64,000 bases of DNA from Chitinivibrionales bacterium (GCA_028278335.1 JANQEN010000210.1:35765-99764); one strand, 5' to 3'. Shown: positions 11,347-21,587, counted from the first letter of the stretch. Program-made: numbers and translations. The notes: generated by a model from the letters alone, not told the origin.

Positions 11347-11898
11347 ATGGAAGAGGCAATACGAAAGATATTGATGGAGATTGGTGAAGACCCAAATCGC
11401 GAAGGCTTAGTGGACACACCAAGAAGAGTTAAAAAATCCTTTGAGCATCTATTAAAAGGATATACCATGAATCCGGAACAGATCATTGGAAGCGCTATCT
11501 TTCATGAGAACTGCAATAATATGATTATTGTCAAGGACATTGAACTCTACAGTATGTGCGAACATCATATGCTCCCCTTTTATGGCAAGTGCCATATTGG
11601 CTATATCTCGCACAATAAAGTATATGGCGTAAGTAAATTAGCCCGATTGGTTGACTGTTTTGCCCGCCGTCTTCAAGTGCAAGAACGTCTTACCCAACAG
11701 ATTGCCCAATCTATTCTTACGCCAATCGAAGCAGAAGGAGTTGGCGTCGTTATTGAAGCAAAGCATTTGTGCATGATGATGCGTGGTATTGAAAAACAGA
11801 ACTCTAAAATGATTACTTCTGCAATGCTTGGTAGTTTTCGCGATGAGATTGCAACTCGAAATGAGTTTTTGCGATTGATAGGATTGGAAAATCGTTAA
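11347..11898 (+). CDS. folE: GTP cyclohydrolase I
   Basis: [56 protein letters not shown] 11347 follows AAAGGAT; the ORF-track start at 11221 is inside the repeat. Confidence 0.95.
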   Translation: MEEAIRKILMEIGEDPNREGLVDTPRRVKKSFEHLLKGYTMNPEQIIGSAIFHENCNNMIIVKDIELYSMCEHHMLPFYGKCHIGYISHNKVYGVSKLARLVDCFARRLQVQERLTQQIAQSILTPIEAEGVGVVIEAKHLCMMMRGIEKQNSKMITSAMLGSFRDEIATRNEFLRLIGLENR

Positions 11899-11901
11899 TC
11901 C

Positions 11902-12231
11902 TTAACCAAGCTTCTCCAGCGTATCAATAATATGAAAGGTCTTATCAAGATTGGCGAAGCAGAAGATCTCATAAATCTGGCCTTGGGGAATGAGAAAGAG
12001 AAGCTCATTTCCCTGCTCCCGATAGTTTTTCCAACAATTTACGAACACACCGAGCCCACCACTGTCAACAAAACTTACTTTTTGTAAATCAACCACAGCC
12101 TTGTCTGCTGGTTGAGCTAGCTGCTCTTGAATGGCCTGTGATACTCTGGCCGTGTCTGCACCAGACATGCGTCCCTCTAACTCTATAACCGGTATTCCCT
12201 GATGATCTACTGTTTTGACATCTAAACCCAT
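11902..12231 (-). CDS. STAS-domain anti-sigma factor antagonist
   Basis: VVDLQKVSFVDSGGLGVFVN, with the conserved Ser. Confidence 0.88.
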   Translation of the reverse strand: MGLDVKTVDHQGIPVIELEGRMSGADTARVSQAIQEQLAQPADKAVVDLQKVSFVDSGGLGVFVNCWKNYREQGNELLFLIPQGQIYEIFCFANLDKTFHIIDTLEKLG

Positions 12232-12255
12232 AGTCGCTTCTCCAAAGATAGTTAA

Positions 12256-14004
12256 TTATTCAAAGGTTGGAATTTTCTGTAATAAATCACCCACCATCTG
12301 CTTGTTGACTCGCTTAATCCATTTGTTGACTCCGCTTGATGTGTCAATGGCAAAAAGGTGGGAGGCACTCTCTGCAGCCTCAACGTAGCTAATATTTGAA
12401 ATCAACTCCTTGATAATTGGGATATTTCTGGGGATGACGCTAAATCGTTTGAGGCCAATTCCTAAAAGAAGGATTGTATAGATTGGGTTACCGGCCATTT
12501 CCCCACAAATTGAGATGGAAGTGCCATTATCCTTGGAAATATCTATGGCTGTTTTGATAATTTTGATAAAGGCCGGCTCAATAGGATTGTAGAGGTGATT
12601 GACTTTGGGGTTGTTTCGATCAGCGGCACTAAGATACTGAAGTAAATCATTGGTACCAATGGAGGCGAAGTCAATCTCTCTGATAAAGGTATCCATCTCC
12701 AAAATTGCCAGTGGCACTTCAAAGAGCACACCACATTTAGGTACATCCATCTTTAATTTTTTTGACACCTCTTTGATCACTTCACGCGATTCGATCCACT
12801 CCTGCAAGGTAGTCACCATGGGGAACATGATCTTATAATTGTACTGCTGGCCTGCAATCATAATTGCTCTAAGCTGCATCTCAAAGAGATCTTTTCGTTC
12901 TAAGAGAATACGTATCGCCCGCCATCCCATAAAGGGATTGAACTCGGTTGGCATCTGGAAAAACTCGGGGATTTTATCACCCCCAATATCCATCATCCGA
13001 ACGACGCACTCCTTTTTTCCAATCTTTTTAAAAATAGACTTATAAAATTTTATCTGCTCTTCCTCAGAGGGAAACTCCTTCTTATTTGACAGAAGGTATT
13101 CGGTGCGCACCAGCCCAACACCATCGGCTCCATTGGCTGTGGCGTCGTTGATATCATCGGGCATAGAGATGTTTGCCAGCACCTCAATATGAACTCCATC
13201 GCGCGTGTAAACCGGACGATCCCACTTCTTTTTCAAGGTTTTCCGAACAACGGTTTCCTTTTTCTCCAACTCCACATATTTATTAATAACCGTTGGCGTT
13301 GGTCGAATAAAAACGGTTGCCTTGTCAGCATCAACAAGCAGTTCGTCTCCAGGGTGAATTCTCTCGGTGATGTTATGAATACCAGAGACAACAGGAATTG
13401 AATAAGAGCGAGCCAAAATTGCTGCATGGGATGTTTTGCCACCGCTGACGCTCACCACAGCTTTAATTTTGTGAACATCGTAGCTTAAGATGTCCGAGGG
13501 GGTAAAGGTACGGAGTACAACAAGGACAATGGAATCCAAAAAGGTCTTCTGTCGACCCTTGTTTTCATGGATATAGGTGATGAGTTTTTCACAAATCTCA
13601 ACCATATCACCACTTCGCTCTTTAAAATAGGAGGTTCCCGCAGCATTAAACCGTTTGATAAAGTCATTGGAGACCAGTCGTATTGACGTTTCCAAATCAA
13701 ACAGTTTTGTGGTGATAGTTTCAACCACCTGTCCAATAAACGCGGGGTCGTCAAGAATATGTTCGTAAATATTTAATATTGAGGCATCAAAACTTGAGGT
13801 TCCATCAAAATTTTTCTGATAGGAACGGTAATCCTCTTTTGCCCGTTCACGGATCTCATTGAAGCGCATGATATGATCACCCACGTCCTGTCGAGAGATC
13901 GACACAACCGACGATTGTTGCACGGCTCGCCCAACAATGTAGGCTTTTCCAAGACCCTTTCCTTCAACAACGGTGATACCCGATAATTTTCGTTCCTTTG
14001 TCAT
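12256..14004 (-). CDS. PEP-protein phosphotransferase (PTS Enzyme I family)
   Basis: GGKTSHAAILAR active-site His, RTEYL, MDIGGDK, GTNDLLQY, CGEMAGNP. Met at 14004 abuts the upstream stop codon. Confidence 0.93.
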   Translation of the reverse strand: MTKERKLSGITVVEGKGLGKAYIVGRAVQQSSVVSISRQDVGDHIMRFNEIRERAKEDYRSYQKNFDGTSSFDASILNIYEHILDDPAFIGQVVETITTKLFDLETSIRLVSNDFIKRFNAAGTSYFKERSGDMVEICEKLITYIHENKGRQKTFLDSIVLVVLRTFTPSDILSYDVHKIKAVVSVSGGKTSHAAILARSYSIPVVSGIHNITERIHPGDELLVDADKATVFIRPTPTVINKYVELEKKETVVRKTLKKKWDRPVYTRDGVHIEVLANISMPDDINDATANGADGVGLVRTEYLLSNKKEFPSEEEQIKFYKSIFKKIGKKECVVRMMDIGGDKIPEFFQMPTEFNPFMGWRAIRILLERKDLFEMQLRAIMIAGQQYNYKIMFPMVTTLQEWIESREVIKEVSKKLKMDVPKCGVLFEVPLAILEMDTFIREIDFASIGTNDLLQYLSAADRNNPKVNHLYNPIEPAFIKIIKTAIDISKDNGTSISICGEMAGNPIYTILLLGIGLKRFSVIPRNIPIIKELISNISYVEAAESASHLFAIDTSSGVNKWIKRVNKQMVGDLLQKIPTFE

Positions 14005-14006
14005 AT

Positions 14007-16394
14007 CTATACTACCTTCCAGATATCTTTTGAACACTGCATTACTGCACGATCACAGGAAAACCAGCCTAAACGAGCAATATTGAGCAAACACATGGAG
14101 AGCCATTTACTTCGCTCTTTGTATAATCCTTCGATAGATTTTTGCTTCTTCATGTAGTCGTCAAAGTCACGAAGCACACAAAAGATGTCAACGTCTTTTA
14201 ATGAGGCAATCAAAGGATTGATCATATTATGATTGGGAAAGGAGGGCAAAATCTCTTCCAAAAATGAGAATATCGCCTGGAGCTCTTTGCTTTTGTCAAT
14301 AATCTCATGGGGGTTATTTTGAGTCGTTGTGCCGATCAGAGAACTTTTTTTCCCAAAGATCACCATGTTCTCTTTTCCAACTTTCTCAATCATCTCAATA
14401 TTTGAGCCACTTTGACTGGCGATTGTAATTGCGCCATTAAGAGCAAATTTCATATTACTGGTACCGCTTGCTTCCCAACCGGGCGTAGAAATCTGCTCGG
14501 AAAGGTCTGCCGCAGGAACCGTATGCTCGGCCATACTCATCCCATAGTTGGGAATAAAAATAACTTTAATCTGATTTTTTGCCAGAGGATCGTTATTAAT
14601 TATTTGGATAATAATATGTATTAAATGAATGATCTGTTTTGCCAAAAAGTCTGCCGGTGCAGCACGGCCTCCAAAGATATGCGTTCTCTGTAATCCAATT
14701 TCTTTACCATCCCTAATTTTTAGGTATTGCGATATGATGTAAAAAAGCTGGAGTAATTGTCGCTTACAGGGATGTATTCTTCGACAATGAATGTCAAAAA
14801 ATGAGTTTGGATCAATCTCAATTCCATAGTACTTCTCTAACACCATACTTAAATTGCGTTTTGCCGTGTGCTTGACATCCTCAAATCGAATGAGAACCTC
14901 GCTATCATTGGCAAACTTTTCCAATTCACTGAGTTTATTGAAATCACCAACCGAATCTTCCTCTAAAAGTTCATTTAAGAGAAAGGTTAATGGCCTATTG
15001 GCAGAAAACAGCCATCGACGAAAGGTGATGCCGTTAGTCACACTCTGCAAATTCTTTTTTGTAAACTCAAAGACTCCGGGAAAAACTTTTTTCCGCAGCT
15101 GTTTTGTCTGCTCCTTAGAGACTCCATTGACAACAGAGGAACCAATAATCCCTAAATGGTCCATCTTTATCCGTTTGACCTCCTCCTCTTCGATAATAGA
15201 AAGGTCCTTTTTATGCTCTTTGGGTAATTCAACACTTCCACTACAATGCTTCAAATGCCAAGCATTGATATCTTCAATGATCTGAGTATGGCGAGGTAAA
15301 ATTTCATTCAACAGATAGAGGGGAAGTTTTTCATAGCTATCAGGTGAAATCGCATGGCTGGTATAGGAAAACACATTCCGTGTTATTCTCCAGGCATCTT
15401 TCCAATCTAGCTGTTCTCGGTCTAAAAGAAGACGCATCATCTCGGGGATTGCCATAGCACAGCGATTGCCATTGAGCTGAATGGCCACCTTCTTGTCAAG
15501 ATCTACAATACGAGAATTGTGCAATTTATAGCGACGAATAATATCTCTTAGCGAAGCAGAAGCAAGAAAATACTCCTGTTTAATACGCATTTCCGTTGCA
15601 CGATGCACATCTTCATCAGGGAATAGATAGTTGGTAATACGCCCTGTCTTAAACTTCTCCTCCACAGCTCTAATATAATCACCATGGTTCATATAATCCT
15701 GCAAAAACTGCTCGGAGGCCTGCGCAGACCAAAGGCGCAGTGTATGTACCGTGTCATTCTTATACCCGGCAATAGGAAAGTCGTAGGGAACTGCATTTAC
15801 ACTATCCGCAGGAAGCCAGTAGTCTCCATTATCAGGTGAGGGTTTAAGAGAGCCATGGAACTCTACGGTATTAGCATATTCTGGTCGTTTAATAAACCAT
15901 TGATGACTTTTATGCAACCAATCATAGGGCTGTTCTGTTTGCATGCCATCACGAATTTCCTGATTGAATAGGGCATAATCATAATTTAATCCATACCCCA
16001 TACCGGGAATACCAATAGACGCCATGGCATCTAAGATACAGGAAGCAAGACGCCCCTTTCCAGGATTTCCAAGATTGAGGTCAGCCTCTTGTCCATACAA
16101 CTCATCAAGAGAAAAACCGAGTCGCTCAGCTGCCTCTACCGTACTTTTTTCTAATCCCAAATTGATAATATTTTGTTTAAGGCTCTTACCAAAAACATAC
16201 TCTAAGGAGAGATAATAGACACGACGGGGGTTTCCTGAATGATATTTCTTTTGGGTTTCAATCCATTTATTGAGCATATGGCTTCGCACAGCATAGGAGA
16301 GTGCCATATACTTATCATGAGCGGTTGCAGTTGAATCATCCTTAGCCTGGATAAATCGCAAATAGCGAAAATAGAATTTTGATATATTCTCCAT
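14007..16394 (-). CDS. Glycogen/starch phosphorylase family protein with diverged catalytic motifs
   Basis: RRVYYLSLEYVFGKSL, SEQISTPGWEASGTSNMKFALNGAIT (PLP Lys retained); several motifs altered (see findings). Confidence 0.88.
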   Translation of the reverse strand: MENISKFYFRYLRFIQAKDDSTATAHDKYMALSYAVRSHMLNKWIETQKKYHSGNPRRVYYLSLEYVFGKSLKQNIINLGLEKSTVEAAERLGFSLDELYGQEADLNLGNPGKGRLASCILDAMASIGIPGMGYGLNYDYALFNQEIRDGMQTEQPYDWLHKSHQWFIKRPEYANTVEFHGSLKPSPDNGDYWLPADSVNAVPYDFPIAGYKNDTVHTLRLWSAQASEQFLQDYMNHGDYIRAVEEKFKTGRITNYLFPDEDVHRATEMRIKQEYFLASASLRDIIRRYKLHNSRIVDLDKKVAIQLNGNRCAMAIPEMMRLLLDREQLDWKDAWRITRNVFSYTSHAISPDSYEKLPLYLLNEILPRHTQIIEDINAWHLKHCSGSVELPKEHKKDLSIIEEEEVKRIKMDHLGIIGSSVVNGVSKEQTKQLRKKVFPGVFEFTKKNLQSVTNGITFRRWLFSANRPLTFLLNELLEEDSVGDFNKLSELEKFANDSEVLIRFEDVKHTAKRNLSMVLEKYYGIEIDPNSFFDIHCRRIHPCKRQLLQLFYIISQYLKIRDGKEIGLQRTHIFGGRAAPADFLAKQIIHLIHIIIQIINNDPLAKNQIKVIFIPNYGMSMAEHTVPAADLSEQISTPGWEASGTSNMKFALNGAITIASQSGSNIEMIEKVGKENMVIFGKKSSLIGTTTQNNPHEIIDKSKELQAIFSFLEEILPSFPNHNMINPLIASLKDVDIFCVLRDFDDYMKKQKSIEGLYKERSKWLSMCLLNIARLGWFSCDRAVMQCSKDIWKVV

Positions 16395-16769
16395 AGGTTC
16401 CTTTAAAACTGTACTGATATCAAAGGCATCTGTACCAAAATGTACAACGCTTCACAGGCTAAATGTGTTCACCACTGTAAAGAATAGCGTAGTAAAGCCG
16501 CTTCATATCGTTTATCGAGGGCATCGGGCAAAGCAAAGCAGCTGTAAATAGGTCTGATGCAGTCTCTGTGCTTACGTATGTTCAAATCAAATATCACTAT
16601 CAATATAATTTATTTTATCAACAACTTTCTCTAAATTATTGCTGTTATAGCCGTTATCTTCTCTGTACAAACTAAAAAAACTTCAAATCTATTAAAAAAT
16701 GTATGCTAATGTATTATTCACTTGTGTTTCATAAAAGAGGGCAATTATTTTTAAGGGCCACAAATCTAC

Positions 16770-16859
16770 GGAGGGGTGGCCGAGCGGCTTAAGGCAACGG
16801 TTTGCTAAACCGTCGTAGGGGCAACTCTACCGGAGGTTCAAATCCTCTCCCCTCCGCCA
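16770..16859 (+). tRNA. tRNA-Ser (anticodon GCT), CCA encoded
   Basis: Cloverleaf GGAGGGG...CCCCTCC, long variable arm, anticodon loop TTGCTAA, GGTTCAAATCC T-arm, 3' GCCA. Confidence 0.96.
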
Positions 16860-16861
16860 CC

Positions 16862-16903
16862 AAAAAGGTCACTGGGTAACCAAAAAAGGGTGGCCTTTTT
16901 TTA
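16862..16903 (+). terminator. Rho-independent terminator after tRNA-Ser
   Basis: AAAAAGGTCACT...GGGTGGCCTTTTTTT. Confidence 0.75.
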
Positions 16904-17028
16904 ATTCTTTTGAGTGAATCATACAGGCTATAACTGCAGTTTTTCTTCCATATACAGCTATAACAATGGTAATATTGTACAATAATGGACCTTAATCGTC
17001 AACAACGGATCGATTAACTAACGGTGGT

Positions 17029-17442
17029 TTATAAAAGTGACTCCAATGAGGTGATTACCTTAAGCACTGTTGTCAGCTTGGTAAACTCCAAGAGACGGTT
17101 CATATAGGCTTGAGGGTTATCATTTTCAGTGAGAAGGATCAATTCCCGCCCAGATTTCTGCATTAGTGTATGATAATAAAGAATAATGCCAAGTCCGGTG
17201 CTATCCATAAAGTCAGTCCGGGTAATATCTAAGATAATCTGATTGGTCTCTTTTTTATAAACACTCTCCAACTTTTTCTTCAACTTTTTCGAATCTACCC
17301 CGATAACTCTTCCGTCCAAATGGATTAAAGGGATATCATGAAACTTTTTCACTATCAGAGCTAAGGCCATGTGTATATCTCCTGCCAGTTCAAATGTACC
17401 GTGCTTTACCCTATCCTCCCCAGCATATTGGGCACCTATCAA
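17029..17442 (-). CDS. STAS-domain protein
   Basis: IILDITRTDFMDSTGLGIILYYH. Confidence 0.85.
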   Translation of the reverse strand: MIGAQYAGEDRVKHGTFELAGDIHMALALIVKKFHDIPLIHLDGRVIGVDSKKLKKKLESVYKKETNQIILDITRTDFMDSTGLGIILYYHTLMQKSGRELILLTENDNPQAYMNRLLEFTKLTTVLKVITSLESLL

Positions 17443-17457
17443 AAATTATATTATTAA

Positions 17458-18270
17458 TCAGCGCTTCCGATAATTTTTTGCCCCTCTGTCCACTGATTTG
17501 TTTTGGTGTTTTTCCTGTTTCTGTTTAAAACCCATTGCCTTAAGGGCGGCTACCTCCCGTTCAGACAATCTACGAAAAGCTCCTCGCTTTAAGGTGCCCA
17601 GTTTGATAGCGGCAAATCTGATTCGTTTGAGTCGAAGTACTGTATGCTCTAAACCCTCGATCATTCTTCGAATATGACGATTTTTACCCTCATACAAAAC
17701 AATCTCATACCAATATCCGCTTGCATAAACCCCCTCCAGCACCTGCACTGAGCCTGCCAAGAGATGTTGATTGTCGGAATAAACCCCATGATGAGTCATT
17801 GTCTCTATCTCTTCATTGGACAGGACCGAATCTACTCGAACATGGTACACCTTTTTAATGTGGTATCGAGGATGGGTCAAAGCATGAACAAGATCACCGT
17901 CATTGGTCATCAAAAGAAGTCCCTCGGAGTTTCTATCCAACCGACCAACATACTTAAGATGTATTGCATCAAAACCAGCCTCTTGAAGGGCGGTGTATAC
18001 TGTTTTTCTATTCTCTGGATCACGGGCTGTGACAACAACCCCCCTTGATTTATGGTAGGCTATATACTGTTTTTCTCGAATCACCTCTATGGTTTTCCCG
18101 TTGTATTGCACAACATCCCTGCCAGGAACAACCTTGGTCCCAAGAGTGGTAACGGTTTGCCCGTTGATTAAGATCTTCCCCGATTCTATCAGTCGATCAC
18201 AATCGCGTCGAGAGCCCAAACCACATTGAGCTAAAAAGCGGTTGAGCCGTAATGCTTCGATTTCTATCAT
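17458..18270 (-). CDS. rRNA pseudouridine synthase, RsuA/RluB family
   Basis: S4 domain (LRLNRFLAQCGLGSRRDCDRLI) and YVGRLDRNSEGLLLMTNDG, GKNRHIRRM. Confidence 0.94.
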   Translation of the reverse strand: MIEIEALRLNRFLAQCGLGSRRDCDRLIESGKILINGQTVTTLGTKVVPGRDVVQYNGKTIEVIREKQYIAYHKSRGVVVTARDPENRKTVYTALQEAGFDAIHLKYVGRLDRNSEGLLLMTNDGDLVHALTHPRYHIKKVYHVRVDSVLSNEEIETMTHHGVYSDNQHLLAGSVQVLEGVYASGYWYEIVLYEGKNRHIRRMIEGLEHTVLRLKRIRFAAIKLGTLKRGAFRRLSEREVAALKAMGFKQKQEKHQNKSVDRGAKNYRKR

Positions 18271-18271
18271 G

Positions 18272-19606
18272 TTACCTTTCTGTGAGAAGAGAAAATAGGG
18301 CCAATACTGAATCAACAACCAAAACCTTTTTTCTGGCTATTTTAGCAATTCTCTTTGCCGAGAATCCATCCAATGTATAGCCAAGATAGTTAAACATTAC
18401 CGCCGGAAGGATCACAGCTGTGTAATCTCCTTTAGTTTTTCCTATTGTAGAAATAATATCTCCTGCAGTCACCAGGCCGGCTACTGTCACCAGGGGACCA
18501 AAAAAAATATTTTCCACAACAGCCAAATCAATTCGGTGTTGCTTTAAATGTTGATTACATTCATCTATAATTTTATTGATAAAGGGTGCTGCGCTTTGGG
18601 CAGTTAAAACCAAATATCGTTTAAACGATGATTTCTTGCCATCACCCTTTGACAATGAGCTTTTCAGCTTTTTTTTACACTCTTTCCAGTCCTGCAGAAG
18701 CAATCGCACCAATCCAACCCCATTCTCAATTTGGGGATACTCTTCATAGTATCTATTTGATGGAATTGATTGCCCAGCCTTAATAAAAAACTCATCAGCA
18801 AGGAAGAGTCGCCGCGCTCCAGAGGCCTGTTGATCCTTTTCACTGATTGGATTGACCAGATCAATAATAGATTGTGCATTGCTCTTAGTTACTGGTGACA
18901 AAGGCTTCTTACGATGTTTGGTAAGCCCTACTGGAACAACAGCAATTGAAAGAAGCGAATCCTTAAACCCAAGAAGGTCTTTAAGCGTCTTTTTAAGGAC
19001 AGTCCCATCATTGATCCCTGGACAAACAACAATCTGTGTATGAAACTGAATACCACAATCAGCCAGTGTTTGCAGCTGTTCCATGATGAGGCCAGCCTTG
19101 GGATTGTTGATCATAGCTTTGCGCACCGAAGGATCAGTGGCATGTACAGAGACATAAAGTGGTGAGAGGCCAAGTTGGTCAATTTTTTGAAACGTACCTG
19201 CAGTAAAAGAGGTTAGAGTAATGTAATTACCATCCATAAAGGAGTACCGATAATCCTCATCCTTTACATAGAGATTTTTTCGCATACCCCTAGGAAGTTG
19301 ATCAATAAAGCAGAAAATGCATCTATTTTTGCATCGATCAACCACAGTTCTTCCAAAGGAGACGCCTAAAAACTCCCCCGGCTCTCGAAACACCAAAACT
19401 GTTCTTGTTTTGCCCCGTCTTTGTATGTGACACTCAAACTCATCGCAGGCAGCCTCAAAGGAGAAGTCAAGCTCATCGTGAATCGATGTGCCATTGACGA
19501 AACAAATTCGATCACCCTTTCGTACACCAGCCCGATAGAGTGGTGACTCAGACATGATCTTTTTTACTTCAATACCATCGCTGCTATTTTGTGCTTTTCG
19601 GTTCAT
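18272..19606 (-). CDS. DUF512 family protein (PDZ-like plus radical-SAM-like)
   Basis: N-terminal PDZ-like; CKNRCIFCFIDQLPRGMRKNLYVKDEDYRYSFMDGNYITLTS typical of the family. Confidence 0.9.
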   Translation of the reverse strand: MNRKAQNSSDGIEVKKIMSESPLYRAGVRKGDRICFVNGTSIHDELDFSFEAACDEFECHIQRRGKTRTVLVFREPGEFLGVSFGRTVVDRCKNRCIFCFIDQLPRGMRKNLYVKDEDYRYSFMDGNYITLTSFTAGTFQKIDQLGLSPLYVSVHATDPSVRKAMINNPKAGLIMEQLQTLADCGIQFHTQIVVCPGINDGTVLKKTLKDLLGFKDSLLSIAVVPVGLTKHRKKPLSPVTKSNAQSIIDLVNPISEKDQQASGARRLFLADEFFIKAGQSIPSNRYYEEYPQIENGVGLVRLLLQDWKECKKKLKSSLSKGDGKKSSFKRYLVLTAQSAAPFINKIIDECNQHLKQHRIDLAVVENIFFGPLVTVAGLVTAGDIISTIGKTKGDYTAVILPAVMFNYLGYTLDGFSAKRIAKIARKKVLVVDSVLALFSLLTER

Positions 19607-19666
19607 TAGTTCCTAATTCATCAGTGAATTGGGTATAAGTATATTACAATTTATAAATAGGAAAAT

Positions 19667-19700
19667 AAAAAAAGGGAATTGATTATTCATCAATTCCCTC
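19667..19700 (-). terminator. Rho-independent terminator of the 19726-19941 gene
   Basis: Reverse strand GGGAATTGATGAATAATCAATTCCC followed by TTTTTTTA. Confidence 0.8.
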
Positions 19701-19725
19701 AATAATTCTCTTGTTCTTCGATTTT

Positions 19726-19941
19726 TTACAGGAACATGTCCTTTATCTTGGACCAGTTGGAATTTTTAATATTCCGAACCTGTTTTCCCTTGACAGCAGC
19801 CTTCTTAGTTTTGGCAGTCTTGGTTGTCTGCATAGTAGCACTCTTTTGTGTGGTATTCTTTTTCTGCGCTGTATCATTTGCAGTGGCAGTGAATAACACA
19901 CTGGAGAGCCCAATTATAAGAAGTGTTCTAAAAAGTTTCAT
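19726..19941 (-). CDS. Small secreted basic protein of unknown function
   Basis: Signal peptide MKLFRTLLIIGLSSVLFTATAND then Lys/Thr/Gln-rich tail; followed by a terminator. Confidence 0.65.
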   Translation of the reverse strand: MKLFRTLLIIGLSSVLFTATANDTAQKKNTTQKSATMQTTKTAKTKKAAVKGKQVRNIKNSNWSKIKDMFL

Positions 19942-20073
19942 ACTATAAACCGTAATCTACGCCCTATCATTAACGTTACTATCCAATAATATACCAAAAT
20001 TACACCATTTTTGCGAAAAAAAAATAATTTTTTTTATTTAATAAGCCCAGAGACTACTCTTCCTAAAAAGATT

Positions 20074-20439
20074 CTATCCGAGATGTTCAATGAGTGTATC
20101 TCTTATTTCATTAAATAATAGCGGCTTATGAATGATGCCGTGGATTCCGTCGGCGGCAAGGATATGATTGTCCAGTCGACCCTTCCAACTGGTGATGACG
20201 AAAAATTTTGTAGCCGGACAGTTATCTCTAATCCAACGAGCAACACCGCGAGCTCCATTTTTTTTGACACAGAGTGCAGCAAACACAATGTTGAATGGCT
20301 TTGCCGAAAGCTCAGCAATCCCCTCTTCCGAAGAGCCAGCCTCAGAAACAGTACAGCCCAAACGGGCTAAGGCTTTCTTAAAGGAAGAACGAAGTCCGCA
20401 ATTTTCATCAATAACTAAGGCTTTAATAAAATATCCCAT
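20074..20439 (-). CDS. Degenerate response-regulator receiver protein
   Basis: IKALVIDENCGLRSSFKKALARLGCTVSEAGSSEEGI...NIVFAALCVKKNG...FFVITSW...GIIHKPL; receiver fold pattern with phospho-Asp position = Ala. Confidence 0.75.
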   Translation of the reverse strand: MGYFIKALVIDENCGLRSSFKKALARLGCTVSEAGSSEEGIAELSAKPFNIVFAALCVKKNGARGVARWIRDNCPATKFFVITSWKGRLDNHILAADGIHGIIHKPLLFNEIRDTLIEHLG

Positions 20440-20736
20440 AAGCAACCTAGATGTTGTAGCTATAAACATGCCAGGAAAGCATTTAAGCGCTTTATTTCCA
20501 TTAATATCAACAAATTGCACCCCATGGACCAAATTCGATCTTGTAATTCAAAATATATAAATGTAGTATATAAACCATATATTGTACAAAATTGCCCGAA
20601 TCGTGGGATTATTGGAAAGTAGGCAATGATCCATGTCATACTATATGGTTCTACAATGTATTTTAATAGGTAAGGTACACCCTTTGTCTGTGCAATAGAA
20701 AAATTGTATGGATCTTCGACTGGAAGGATACTCTCT

Positions 20737-21579
20737 ATGACTATCACCACCATATCTGTGATTTACATAATAGTGGGCTCTTTAGCACTAGTCTCAATCC
20801 TTTTGGCTATTATCACCTGGGTAAAGCTTGCCTCGACGACTGCTGCTATCAACGATTTACAAGATGAGCTAGATAAAAAGACCCGTACCATGGATGTGCG
20901 CCAACAGAAAAGCTATACTGATCCATCGGCAGATGGAATTGCATCGGGTCCCGTGGCACAGGTGTTTCCCCAAGCGGGTGATCAAAAAATTGAAATTGTT
21001 CGAAACGTCCGAAGTCAATTTGACACACCGGACATGCCGGTGGTCAGTCCTCAGAGCTCAACTGATCCACACACCATGCCAACCGCAACCTATGCCACAC
21101 AGCCACCTGTTGACAAAGAGAGTGATCATAAACAAACCATGCCTGTTATATCACCGGATTCCGTCGAACCTCAAGAGGAACCAGCACTCTCACCCGATGA
21201 AGGGATTATGTTTGCTACCAGCAATAAACCCGAGGATGATGTACTTGATGTTGTTGATGAGCCAACAACGGTTCCACCCCAACAACCGGTAAACAATAAT
21301 GTTCTTTCTATCCCACTCTACTCCCAATCCAGCAAAGACGCTGACTTTGCCCTATTGTGGAAAACTCTGACAGAAGCTCTTGACAAATCAAGAAACTTGC
21401 ATGTCACCATCGACTTTTCCAACATTCTTTTTCTCTATGAGAAGGAGATTGAATACCTTTTAAAAATCCACCAAATCGCCACAATAAAAGGGGCCCGCCT
21501 CTCATTTTCTAACTATAGCCAAGAACTGGCACAAATCATTTCCCAAGACACTACCTTAAAACAATATATAGGAGTTTAA
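20737..21579 (+). CDS. Membrane-anchored protein with STAS-like C-terminal domain
   Basis: N-terminal TM, Pro/acidic-rich linker, C-terminal LHVTIDFSNILFLYEKEIEYLLKIHQIATIKGARLSFSNYSQELAQII resembling STAS. Confidence 0.65.
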   Translation: MTITTISVIYIIVGSLALVSILLAIITWVKLASTTAAINDLQDELDKKTRTMDVRQQKSYTDPSADGIASGPVAQVFPQAGDQKIEIVRNVRSQFDTPDMPVVSPQSSTDPHTMPTATYATQPPVDKESDHKQTMPVISPDSVEPQEEPALSPDEGIMFATSNKPEDDVLDVVDEPTTVPPQQPVNNNVLSIPLYSQSSKDADFALLWKTLTEALDKSRNLHVTIDFSNILFLYEKEIEYLLKIHQIATIKGARLSFSNYSQELAQIISQDTTLKQYIGV

Positions 21580-21587
21580 TTTTATCT

